Shown here: positions 1-6,813 of the stretch, one piece after another
How the letters are laid out: each line of letters opens with the position of its first letter
How positions within the stretch are numbered: position 1 is the stretch's first letter
From: CAIYMF01 sp943329595
Lineage (GTDB): Bacteria > Actinomycetota > Actinomycetes > S36-B12 > CAIYMF01
Reading direction: 5' to 3'
DNA: 10,067 nucleotides
NCBI GenBank assembly: GCA_943329595.2
Contig: CALQEM020000124.1
Coordinates: forward strand, 1 to 10,067
Translations under genes and position numbers: made by a program
The notes under the pieces: model-generated
Told to the model about the DNA's origin: nothing
The model's input: the letters and a program-made list of their open reading frames with translations, nothing else
Databases searched by the model: none

Positions 1-59
1 CAGGAGTAGTCGCCACGAGCACGAGCCGCATCGGAGTCCACGACGAGCACGGGAGTCAC
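1..59 (-). CDS. possible 5' end of a divergent gene, cut by the window edge
   Basis: Read leftward from a GTG at 59, this stretch encodes MTPVLVVDSDAARARGDYS with no stop. The beginning looks like a natural hydrophobic first strand (PVLVVD), and codon use is typical of the neighbouring genes. GTG codons at 50 and 41 are alternative starts. Against it: no Shine-Dalgarno sequence precedes the GTG, so a leaderless start would be needed, and it would lie one base from the rightward PPDK-like start, with that gene's ribosome binding site inside it. The rightward frames here give only a stop at 7-9 or low-complexity Arg/Ser-rich peptide. Function cannot be judged from 19 residues. Confidence 0.3.
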   Translation of the reverse strand, partial: MTPVLVVDSDAARARGDYS

Positions 60-60
60 G

Positions 61-1827
61 TTGACAGAGCCACGGGTCATCATCCTCGACGGAAGCGTCC
101 TGCCCGCGCGCGAGCTGATCGGTGGCAAGGCGTGGAGCGTCGCACGGATGATGAGCCTCGGCCTTCGAGTGCCTCCCGCTTTCGTGCTTCCCGTGAGCGA
201 GTGTCGTTCCTACCTCGACGCGGGCCGCACTCTCGACGACGAGGTGTGGGAGGCCGTCCTCGCGGGGGTCGCCAGCCTCGAGCAGCGATCGGGCCGTCAG
301 TTCGGTGACCCCGCCGCACCCATGCTCGTGTCGGTCCGGTCGGGCGCAGCGGTGAGCATGCCCGGAATGATGGACACGGTTCTCAACCTCGGCATCACCG
401 ACGAGATCGAACAGGCGCTGGCGACCCTCACCGGCGACCCCGCCTACGCCAGCGACACCCACGCGCGATTCCTGCACCAGTTCGGTGACATCGTGCTCAA
501 GGCCGACCTCGACGGCTACACCGCCGGAATCTCGGCCGAGGCCATGCGCGCCCTGGTGCTCGCCGACACGGGCTCCGACGTTCCGCGGGCTCCTCTCGAC
601 CAGCTGCGTGGGGCCATCTCGGCCGTGTTCGACTCGTGGGACTCCTCGCGTGCCAAGGCGTACCGGCGGCACTGGGGGATCGCCGACTCTGGCGGCACGG
701 CGGTGACCGTTCAGATGATGGTCTTCGGCAACCTTGGCGAAGAGTCGGGCACCGGGGTGCTGTTCAGCCGCAACCCGCTGAGCGGCGACCGCGCGCCCTA
801 CGGGGAGTGGCTGCCCGGGGGACAGGGCGACGACGTCGTCGGTGGCACCCATGCTGTCCAGGACATGGTCACCCTGCAGAACGCCATGCCGGCCGTGCAC
901 CAGGAGCTGATGGAGTGGGCCACCACTCTCGAGCGCGAGCACGGCGAGGTGCAGGACATCGAGTTCACCCTCGAGAGCGGCCGGCTCTTCCTGCTGCAGA
1001 CCCGCTCAGCGAAGCGCTCGCCTCAGGCCGCGGTCCGCATCGCGGTCGACCTCGTCGACGAGGGGGTTATCGGGATCGACGAGGCACTGACCCGAGTCAC
1101 CCCCGATCAGATCCGCAGCGTCATGATGCCGAGGCTCGACCCCCAGCACAGCGAGAAGCACCGGGTCGCGAGTGGTGAGCCCGCGTGCCCGGGCGTTGCC
1201 TCAGGTATCGGTGTCGTCGACCCTGACGAGGCCGAGCGTCGGTCGGCCGAGGGCGAGTCGATCGTGCTCGTCCGCCCCACCACCAGCCCCAACGACGTCC
1301 ACGGCATGATCGCGGCCGTCGCAGTGGTGACAGACCTGGGTGGCTCCACGTCTCACGCCGCAGTGGTGACCCGGGCACTGGGGCGTCCCAGCGTGGTCGG
1401 GGTGGGCGACGGTGTCGCCGAGAGCCTCGCCGGCCGGCTGCTCACCGTCGACGGTGAGAGCGGGCACGTCTACGAGGGGCAGATGCCGCTGCTGGAGACT
1501 CGGGTCGAGGACGACCCCCACCTGTCTCGCTTCGCCGCCTGGGTGGCCGAGCGCTCACCGCTCACCGTGGTCGAGTCTGCCCCGGCCGACGCGCAGGTGC
1601 TCGACCTCGATCGCCTTGGGCTGGGTGTCGGAACCGAGTCTGCTGCTCCCACGCGCGAGCAGCTCGTCACGGCGCTGCGCGGGGCCACCGTGGCCCGAGG
1701 CTCACTGCTCTCGACCGCCGACGGCGTGGCCGCGGCCATCGAGGCCGGCGTCTCGACCATCGTCGCCAAGCCGGTGCTGCCCGTTCAGCTGCTCGCCGTG
1801 CGGCACGCCGTCGCGGCCGCGTCGTAG
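61..1827 (+). CDS. ppdK: short pyruvate, phosphate dikinase-like protein (lacks C-terminal PEP-binding barrel)
   Basis: A 588-residue PPDK/PEP-synthase-family protein. The ATP-grasp-like nucleotide-binding half shows GGKAWSV (about 22-28), VSVRSGA (90-96) followed by SMPGMMDTVLNLG (99-111), GTGVLFSRNPLSGD, and DIEF (299-302) ending in LLQTRSAKRS near 315. The swivelling phosphohistidine domain shows GGSTSHAAVVTRALGRPSVVG with the phospho-accepting His at 432. Full PPDK (about 870-900 residues) continues into a PEP/pyruvate TIM barrel. Here a roughly 115-residue Ala/Val-rich tail without barrel motifs follows residue 473. The family includes a similarly short M. tuberculosis protein annotated ppdK (Rv1127c). 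The TTG start is forced: a stop lies in frame at 7-9, no other start codon precedes the essential GGK segment, and GGGAG sits at 51-55. It may transfer phosphate between ATP and His but needs another part for the pyruvate half-reaction. It is convergent with the TetR gene, 16 bases away. Confidence 0.85.
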   Translation: MTEPRVIILDGSVLPARELIGGKAWSVARMMSLGLRVPPAFVLPVSECRSYLDAGRTLDDEVWEAVLAGVASLEQRSGRQFGDPAAPMLVSVRSGAAVSMPGMMDTVLNLGITDEIEQALATLTGDPAYASDTHARFLHQFGDIVLKADLDGYTAGISAEAMRALVLADTGSDVPRAPLDQLRGAISAVFDSWDSSRAKAYRRHWGIADSGGTAVTVQMMVFGNLGEESGTGVLFSRNPLSGDRAPYGEWLPGGQGDDVVGGTHAVQDMVTLQNAMPAVHQELMEWATTLEREHGEVQDIEFTLESGRLFLLQTRSAKRSPQAAVRIAVDLVDEGVIGIDEALTRVTPDQIRSVMMPRLDPQHSEKHRVASGEPACPGVASGIGVVDPDEAERRSAEGESIVLVRPTTSPNDVHGMIAAVAVVTDLGGSTSHAAVVTRALGRPSVVGVGDGVAESLAGRLLTVDGESGHVYEGQMPLLETRVEDDPHLSRFAAWVAERSPLTVVESAPADAQVLDLDRLGLGVGTESAAPTREQLVTALRGATVARGSLLSTADGVAAAIEAGVSTIVAKPVLPVQLLAVRHAVAAAS

Positions 1828-1843
1828 CACCGCGGCCCGCGAT

Positions 1844-2449
1844 CTAGTCAGAGCCCGGCTCGCGCGCGCACACGAGCCTCTCGGCCAGTTCGGCGTACAC
1901 GTCACACACCTGCCCCACTCGCAGGCGCCCCTCGGGTCGGTACCACATCGACACCGCAATACCCATCTGCAAAATCGCGTACGAGGTGAGGTCGAGGTCG
2001 GGGTACGAGAACTCCCCCGACCGCTTTCCCGCTCGGAGGATGATCTGCATCTCAGACTGGTACGTGTCGCGCAGTTCCACGGCCTGGTGGAAGTGGGGAG
2101 CAGACAGCGCCGTCATCTGGCTGTTGACCAGCATCGCCTGATGCGAATTCTCCGCGTGGAATTTAACGTGGGTGCGGATGAAAACCGACAGGCGCTCGCG
2201 GGCCGACGCCTCGGCCGGCAGTTCCGCGAGCGCCTCGTCGCGCGCCTGGGTGAGTGACGTCAGGGCAGTGCACGTCAGGTCCCACAGGATCGCCTCTTTC
2301 GAGCCGAAGTGGTTGTACAGGCTTGCGGCCTTGATGCCCACACCGCCGGCGATCTCTCGCATGCTGGTCGCCTCATAGCCGTTCTGGGCGAACTGTGCGA
2401 GAGCCACCTGTCTGATCTCGTCGGCGGTGGCCACGGTCTGGCTGGACAC
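1844..2449 (-). CDS. TetR/AcrR-family transcriptional regulator, KstR2-like
   Basis: A 201-residue one-component repressor. The N-terminal DNA-binding domain covers about 9-57, with the helix-turn-helix around SMREIAGGVGIKAASLYNHFGSK (29-51), a textbook TetR_N pattern. The C-terminal ligand domain resembles the KstR2 type found with lipid and steroid catabolism genes, including the RDTYQSEM helix and a MWYRPEGRLRVGQV segment near the end. Such domains often sense acyl-CoA esters. It starts with GTG one base after the acyl-CoA dehydrogenase stop codon, with no clear Shine-Dalgarno sequence, so translation is probably coupled; a GTG five codons downstream is an alternative start. The obvious target is the palindrome at 3729-3746, which would make it an autoregulator of both arms of the locus. 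The ligand is not readable from sequence. Confidence 0.9.
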   Translation of the reverse strand: MSSQTVATADEIRQVALAQFAQNGYEATSMREIAGGVGIKAASLYNHFGSKEAILWDLTCTALTSLTQARDEALAELPAEASARERLSVFIRTHVKFHAENSHQAMLVNSQMTALSAPHFHQAVELRDTYQSEMQIILRAGKRSGEFSYPDLDLTSYAILQMGIAVSMWYRPEGRLRVGQVCDVYAELAERLVCAREPGSD

Positions 2450-2450
2450 C

Positions 2451-3653
2451 CTAGGCGTAGCGACGCAACTCGCGACGCGCGATGGTCATCTTGTGCACCT
2501 CGTCGGGACCGTCGGCGAGCTGCAGCATGCGCGCCTGGGCGTAGAGCTCGGCGAGCGGGAAGTCCTGGCTCACGCCACCACCACCACAGGTCTGAATCGC
2601 GCGGTCGATGACCCACGTAGCCATGGCAGGAGCGGCCACCTTGATGGCAGAGATCTCGATCGCGGCACCGCGGTTGCCCACGGTGTCCATCAGCCAGGCG
2701 GTCTTGAGCACGAGGAGGCGCGTCTGCTCGATTCGGATGCGCGACTCGGCGATCCAGTCTTGCACCACGCCCTGATCGGACACGGGCTTACCGAACGCCA
2801 CGCGCGACAGGGCGCGCTCGCACATGATGTCGAAGGCGCGCTCGGCCATGCCGATGAGGCGCATGGCGTGGTGGATGCGTCCGGGGCCCAGGCGCGCCTG
2901 CCCGATGGCGAATCCGCGGTGCAACTCGCCCAGCAGGTGGTCGCGCGGAACCCAGCAGTCGTACGAAATCACCGCGTGGCCGCCGTGGCCGCTGTCGCTG
3001 TATCCGAAGACGCTTGTGGAACGCTCAATGGTGATTCCGGGCGTATCGAGCGGAACCGCGACCATGGTGTGGCGCTGGTGCCGCTCACCGTCGGGCGCCG
3101 AACAGCCCATCACAATGGCGATCTTGCAGCGCGGGCTCATGGCACCGCTGGACCACCACTTGCGGCCGCGGATGCGGAATCCGTCGCCCTCCTCGGTGAT
3201 CTCGGTGGCGATGTTGTTGGCGTCGGAGCTGGCCACGGCCGGCTCGGTCATGGAGTACACCGAGCGAATCTCGCCGGCGAGAAGCGGCGTGAGCCACCTC
3301 TCTCTCACGTCGGGGGTGGCGAAGTGCGCGAGCACCTCCATATTGCCGGTGTCGGGCGCTGAGCAGTTCATTGCCTCGGGCAGAATCCACGGGCTGCGCC
3401 CGGAGATTTCAGCCAGGGGCGAGTACTCCATGTTGGTGAGCCCTGCCCCGCCCGCGCTCGGGAGGAAGAGGTTCCAGAGTCCACGCTCGCGCGCCTTGGC
3501 CTTCAGCTCCTCGATGATCGGAGGGGTTTCCCACTCGGCGATCTCCTTGTACTGAGCCTTGTAGACCGGCTCTGCAGGAATGATGTCGTTCTCGAGAAAC
3601 TCGGTCACCTGCTGCTGCAGGTCGATGACCTTCTGGCTGAATGCGAACTCCAC
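2451..3653 (-). CDS. acyl-CoA dehydrogenase (FadE/ACAD10-11 type)
   Basis: FAD-dependent acyl-CoA dehydrogenase of 400 residues, the usual length, catalysing alpha,beta-desaturation of an acyl-CoA with electrons passed to ETF. FAD and substrate motifs are in order: YSMTEPAVASSDANN (133-147), RKWWSSGA (164-171), ARLGPGRIHHAMRLIGMAERA (253-273), AFGKPVSDQGVVQDWIAESR (286-305), QTCGGGGVS (354-362), and LADGPDEVHKMTIARRE (379-395). The catalytic-base position, Glu in medium-chain enzymes (EGT..I), reads Asp381 here; DGPDEVH is characteristic of the ACAD10/11 subgroup. Start: the GTG at 3653 follows AGAGGAG at good spacing and yields the family-typical start MEFAFSQKV. An in-frame ATG at 3686 would add 11 hydrophilic residues and lacks a good ribosome site. 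It is the first gene of the leftward transcript, followed by the TetR gene. The substrate is unknown. Confidence 0.92.
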   Translation of the reverse strand: MEFAFSQKVIDLQQQVTEFLENDIIPAEPVYKAQYKEIAEWETPPIIEELKAKARERGLWNLFLPSAGGAGLTNMEYSPLAEISGRSPWILPEAMNCSAPDTGNMEVLAHFATPDVRERWLTPLLAGEIRSVYSMTEPAVASSDANNIATEITEEGDGFRIRGRKWWSSGAMSPRCKIAIVMGCSAPDGERHQRHTMVAVPLDTPGITIERSTSVFGYSDSGHGGHAVISYDCWVPRDHLLGELHRGFAIGQARLGPGRIHHAMRLIGMAERAFDIMCERALSRVAFGKPVSDQGVVQDWIAESRIRIEQTRLLVLKTAWLMDTVGNRGAAIEISAIKVAAPAMATWVIDRAIQTCGGGGVSQDFPLAELYAQARMLQLADGPDEVHKMTIARRELRRYA

Positions 3654-3839
3654 GACGCTCTCCTCTGGTTCCGACGGCCGGCTCATGTGGTGGTGAGACG
3701 ATCAGATCCGGGCTCTGATGGTCCCGCTAACTAACGGGTGTTAGTTTAGTCCCTGAACGGGCTCTGCACACAGACCTTCGTCCGGGTGTGAGCGAGCACA
3801 CACTGAGCCCGGTTCTTCGACCAACCTGAGGAGAGTTTT
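3654..3839. promoter_or_regulatory. divergent promoter region between acyl-CoA dehydrogenase and SDR genes
   Basis: This 186-base gap separates two divergent transcripts and must hold both promoters. TANNNT-type -10 candidates lie within or beside the palindrome: TAGTTT at 3742-3747 for rightward and TAAACT (3748-3743) for leftward transcription. Neither has a convincing -35 box at standard spacing, so promoter positions are inference. The region is locally AT-richer around 3727-3750 than its surroundings. It also contains an inverted repeat ATCAGA/TCTGAT (3701-3719) and a rightward-leader stem GTGTG/CACAC (3786-3801). Confidence 0.6.
3729..3746. promoter_or_regulatory. probable TetR operator, 18-bp palindrome
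   Basis: AACTAACGGGTGTTAGTT is a perfect 7-bp inverted repeat (AACTAAC/GTTAGTT) around a 4-base spacer. Length and half-site layout are those of TetR-family operators. It lies in the only long intergenic space of the locus, between divergent operons, one of which encodes a TetR regulator, and it overlaps the best -10 candidates on both strands. One protein bound here could repress both directions. Assignment to the regulator at 1844-2449 is inference from proximity. Confidence 0.7.
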
Positions 3840-4577
3840 GTGGGAAACCTGACCTACTCGTTTGCCGGGCGCACCGTGATCATCACCGGCGCCGCGCGCG
3901 GAATCGGACTCGAGCTCACGCGGTTCTTCGCCGCCGCCGGGGCCAACACGGTGGCGGTCGACTTCGACGCTGACGTGCTCGAGGCCGAGGCCGGCCCTAC
4001 GGGCGCCCTGTGCCTGCAGGCCGACGTCGGAGACACCGCCGATGTCACTCGTGTGGTCGCCGCGGTGGTCGAGGCGTTCGGACAGGTTGACATTCTCATC
4101 AACAACGCTGGCATCCTGCGCGACGGGGTGCTGTGGAAGATGAGCGACGACGACTGGGAGGCCGTGCTGCGCGTTCACGCGGGCGGCACGTTCAAGTTCA
4201 CCCGCGCGTGCGTTCCGCACTTTCGTGAGAAGGGGTACGGCCGCATCATCAATGTCACGTCGTACACCGGGCTGCGCGGCAATACCGGTCAGGCTAACTA
4301 CGCCACCGCGAAGGCCGGCATCATCGGCTTCACTAAGACCGCTGCCAAGGAACTCGCTCGCTTCGGCATCACGGTGAACGCCATCTCGCCCAATGCCGAG
4401 ACGCGCATGGTGGCCACCATCCCCCAGGACAAGCTCGCCGAGCTCGCTGCGCAGATTCCTCTCGCCCGCTTTGCCCATCCCTCCGAGATCTGCGACGCAG
4501 TGGGATTTTTGGCGTCCGAGGAGGCCGGCTACATCACAGGAGTCGTGCTGCCCGTCGACGGTGGCATCTCGATCTGA
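3840..4577 (+). CDS. short-chain dehydrogenase, MFE-2-like 3-hydroxyacyl-CoA dehydrogenase
   Basis: A 245-residue classical SDR. It has the cofactor motif TGAARGIG (16-23), an acidic Asp41 after strand 2 (favours NAD over NADP), DV (62-63), NNAG (88-91), catalytic Ser141, and Tyr154 with Lys158 in NYATAK. Generic annotation would be FabG-like. However, ILRDGVLWKMSDDDW, RVHAGGTFKFTRA, GNTGQANYATAK and SPNAETRM closely resemble the dehydrogenase domain of peroxisomal multifunctional enzyme type 2 (HSD17B4), which oxidises (3R)-hydroxyacyl-CoA. As in that family, the position of the usual catalytic Asn of the SDR tetrad is a His (113). It therefore probably carries out the third beta-oxidation step, though a related hydroxysteroid substrate is possible. 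The GTG start is preceded by AGGAG at 3829-3833. It is the first gene of the rightward operon and stops 7 bases before the MDR gene. Confidence 0.88.
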   Translation: MGNLTYSFAGRTVIITGAARGIGLELTRFFAAAGANTVAVDFDADVLEAEAGPTGALCLQADVGDTADVTRVVAAVVEAFGQVDILINNAGILRDGVLWKMSDDDWEAVLRVHAGGTFKFTRACVPHFREKGYGRIINVTSYTGLRGNTGQANYATAKAGIIGFTKTAAKELARFGITVNAISPNAETRMVATIPQDKLAELAAQIPLARFAHPSEICDAVGFLASEEAGYITGVVLPVDGGISI

Positions 4578-4584
4578 GCCAGCA

Positions 4585-5619
4585 ATGACTACGCTCGAGA
4601 CACCTCCGACCAACCATCGGCTGCTGCTTCGCACGCACCTAGACGGTCGGTCAACCGAGGGCGTCTTCGAAGTCGATGCCTCGGCGGTGCCTGCCCCCTC
4701 GCCCGGCACCTTTCTCATTCGCATCGAGTGGCTCTCCCTTGACCCCGCGATGCGCACGTGGTCGTCTGCCACGCCCGGGCGCGGAGTCGCCGCCTCGCTC
4801 GGCTCGGTCATGCGTGCCTACGCCGTGGGCTTCGTCACCGAGTCAGCTCATCCCGACTACGCGATCGGCGACTGCGTGGTGGGACCCTTCGGCGTGCAGG
4901 AATGGCACGTCTCTGACGGTTCAGACGTGCGCATGAGGCCCGACCCGGCTCCGACACCGTTGTCGGTCACGCTCGGATCGGTGGGTCACATCGGACTGAG
5001 TGCCCTGATCGGTCTCACCGAGATTGCGCGCGTGAAGCCCGGCGACACCGTGCTCGTGTCGTCGGCCGCCGGGGCCGTCGGATCGCAGGCAGGGCAGATA
5101 GCGAAACTCCTCGGCTGCCGCACGATCGGTGTTGCTGGCGGCCCTGAGAAGGTCGCCCTGTGCCTCGACGTCTACGGCTTTGACGCAGCAATCGACTATC
5201 GGGCCTCGACAGACCTCGCTGCCGACATCGCGCTCGCCGCCCCCGACGGAATCGACGTGTTCTTCGACAATGTGGGTGGCCAGACCCTCGACGCGGTGGT
5301 GCCTCTGATGAACGAGCACGGACGCATCACCATCTGCGGAACGATCTCCATCGACAGCACGCGACCCGGAACTGGGCCGCGTTGGGAGCGAAAGATCCTC
5401 GACCGCCAGTTGAGCATCCAGGGCTTCCTACAAAGCCACTACGAGGGCGACGTGCGCGCCCTTCTGACGCGGCTCCACAATTGGAGTAGCGCGGGCCAAC
5501 TCGTCCTCCGTGAGGACGTCACCATCGGAGTCGCAAGCGCTCCGGAGGCCATCGAAAGGCTTCTCAACGGCAAGAACCTCGGCAAGGCCCTGATCAGAAT
5601 CGACCGATCGACCGAATGA
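4585..5619 (+). CDS. zinc-independent MDR-family NADP-dependent oxidoreductase (leukotriene B4 dehydrogenase/CurA-like)
   Basis: A 344-residue medium-chain dehydrogenase/reductase. The N-terminal substrate domain has the signature SLDPAMRTW (51-59). The Rossmann domain shows VSSAAGAVGSQAGQIAKLLGC (158-178), VAGGPEK (183-189), FDNVGGQTLD (227-236) and GRITICGTIS (246-255), and the end has NLGKALIRID (331-340). These are hallmarks of the LTB4 12-hydroxydehydrogenase / prostaglandin reductase / CurA group, which reduces alpha,beta-unsaturated carbonyls (enones, enals) with NADPH; zinc ligands are absent. Within an acyl-CoA module it might reduce an unsaturated intermediate or detoxify an enone, but the substrate is unknown. 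The frame stays open upstream within the SDR gene; the ATG at 4585 is chosen because the family sequence begins there and it sits 7 bases after the SDR stop. The ribosome site is weak, suggesting coupling to the SDR gene. Confidence 0.9.
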   Translation: MTTLETPPTNHRLLLRTHLDGRSTEGVFEVDASAVPAPSPGTFLIRIEWLSLDPAMRTWSSATPGRGVAASLGSVMRAYAVGFVTESAHPDYAIGDCVVGPFGVQEWHVSDGSDVRMRPDPAPTPLSVTLGSVGHIGLSALIGLTEIARVKPGDTVLVSSAAGAVGSQAGQIAKLLGCRTIGVAGGPEKVALCLDVYGFDAAIDYRASTDLAADIALAAPDGIDVFFDNVGGQTLDAVVPLMNEHGRITICGTISIDSTRPGTGPRWERKILDRQLSIQGFLQSHYEGDVRALLTRLHNWSSAGQLVLREDVTIGVASAPEAIERLLNGKNLGKALIRIDRSTE

Positions 5620-5643
5620 ATCACCACCCACCTAGGAGGAACC

Positions 5644-6804
5644 ATGACCAGTCGTGACGCCGTCATCGTCGGTGCCGTCCGCTCGCCAGTCGGAGTCGGA
5701 AAGCCTGAGAAGGGCGCCCTCAGTGGCATCCACCCGATCGACCTGTCGGCACTGGTGCTGCATGGTCTGGTTGCGCGCACCGGAATCGATCCCGCCGTGG
5801 TCGATGACGTGCTGTGGGGATGTGTGTCGCAGGTGGGCGAGCAGGCCTTCAACGTGGGGCGCAATGCCGCCCTGGCCGCCGGTTTCCCCGAAGAGGTCAC
5901 CGGCGTATCGATCGACCGCCAGTGCGGGTCGAGTCAGCAGGCCGCGCACTTCGCGGCGGCCGGGGTCATCGCCGGGCACTACGACGTCGCCATCGCCGGT
6001 GGCGTGGAGTCGATGTCGCGCGTGCCCATGTTTTCAAACCTCGTCGGTGGCGACGGGCCCTTCGGCCCCATGATGCTCGACCGCTACGACGGCAAGCTGG
6101 TCAACCAGGGCATCAGCGCCGAAATGATCGCCGAGAAGTGGAACCTCAGCCGTGAGCAACTCGACACCATCGCCGTGGAATCGCAGCAGCGAGCGGCAGC
6201 GGCGACCGAGGCCGGCCTCTTCGCCGACGAGATCATTCCGATCACGACAGCGGCGGGGCTGGTGACCACCGACCAGGGCATTCGCGGAGGCACCACCCTC
6301 GAGACTCTGGCCGGCCTGAAGACACCCTTCCAGGAGGGTGGCGTGGTCACCGCGGGCAACGCCTCGCAGATCTCCGACGGTGCCGCGGCGCTGCTCATCA
6401 TGACCTCCGAGAAGGCGGCGTCACTCGGCCTGACCCCGATCGCACGCTTTCACACGGTCGCGCTCGCTGGGGTCGATCCTGTGATCATGCTGACCGGTCC
6501 CAGTCCGGCCACCCACAAGGCCATCGCACGCAGCGGCCTGTCGATGTCGGACATCGGCACCTTTGAAATCAACGAGGCATTCGCCTCGGTGGTCGGCGCT
6601 TGGTACGCCGAAACGGGCGCCGACCGCGCGCTCACCAACCCCAACGGTGGTGCGATCGCACTCGGTCATCCCCTCGGTGGCTCCGGCGCCCGGCTCATGA
6701 CCACCATGGTGCATCACATGAAGCGCAACAAGATCCGCTATGGCCTTCAGTCGATGTGCGAGGGCGGCGGCATGGCCAACGCCACGATTCTCGAACTGCT
6801 CTGA
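5644..6804 (+). CDS. thiolase (acetyl-CoA C-acyltransferase, FadA-like)
   Basis: A 386-residue thiolase that cleaves 3-ketoacyl-CoA with CoA to give acetyl-CoA (or propionyl-CoA) and a shortened acyl-CoA; the reverse condensation is also possible. All catalytic elements are present: nucleophile Cys94 in DRQCGSSQQAAHFAA, NEAFA with Asn310, GHPLGGSGAR with His342, and the second Cys372 in SMCEGGGMAN. Length is normal. The CGSSQQ form, with Gln after the serines, is common among actinobacterial FadA-type degradative thiolases. A strong AGGAGG at 5634-5639 precedes the ATG, the best ribosome site of the operon, so this enzyme may be made in higher amounts. It follows the MDR gene by 24 bases and precedes DUF3237 by 9. 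It supplies the terminal step of the module. Confidence 0.94.
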   Translation: MTSRDAVIVGAVRSPVGVGKPEKGALSGIHPIDLSALVLHGLVARTGIDPAVVDDVLWGCVSQVGEQAFNVGRNAALAAGFPEEVTGVSIDRQCGSSQQAAHFAAAGVIAGHYDVAIAGGVESMSRVPMFSNLVGGDGPFGPMMLDRYDGKLVNQGISAEMIAEKWNLSREQLDTIAVESQQRAAAATEAGLFADEIIPITTAAGLVTTDQGIRGGTTLETLAGLKTPFQEGGVVTAGNASQISDGAAALLIMTSEKAASLGLTPIARFHTVALAGVDPVIMLTGPSPATHKAIARSGLSMSDIGTFEINEAFASVVGAWYAETGADRALTNPNGGAIALGHPLGGSGARLMTTMVHHMKRNKIRYGLQSMCEGGGMANATILELL

Positions 6805-6813
6805 GGATCGGCC

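Noticed and set aside
636..1178. Rightward open frame (180 residues) inside the PPDK-like gene
   Set aside because: Arg/Gly/Pro-rich out-of-frame product over a conserved domain; not a separate gene.
1831..1841. CGCGGCCCGCG palindrome between the convergent PPDK-like and TetR genes, as a terminator
   Set aside because: The spacer is one base, so a hairpin would need to open the inner pairs and leave a three-base-pair stem; no T-run on either side.
2427..3362. Long rightward open frame (311 residues) opposite the acyl-CoA dehydrogenase gene
   Set aside because: It is fully antisense to a well-conserved gene, His/Gly/Arg-rich, has no recognisable domain, and is the kind of open antisense frame GC-rich DNA produces.
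3709..3766. Direct repeat CGGGCTCTG on both sides of the operator (3709-3717 and 3758-3766)
   Set aside because: Nine bases in GC-rich DNA with no further extension or periodic spacing; likely chance.
4393..4584. 64-residue N-terminal extension of the MDR reductase overlapping the SDR gene
   Set aside because: The extension is an out-of-frame reading of the SDR C-terminus; family similarity starts at the ATG at 4585.
3741..4811. Leftward open frame (356 residues) opposite the SDR and MDR genes
   Set aside because: Low-complexity Arg/Gly/Asp/His content, overlaps two clear genes and the operator region; antisense shadow.
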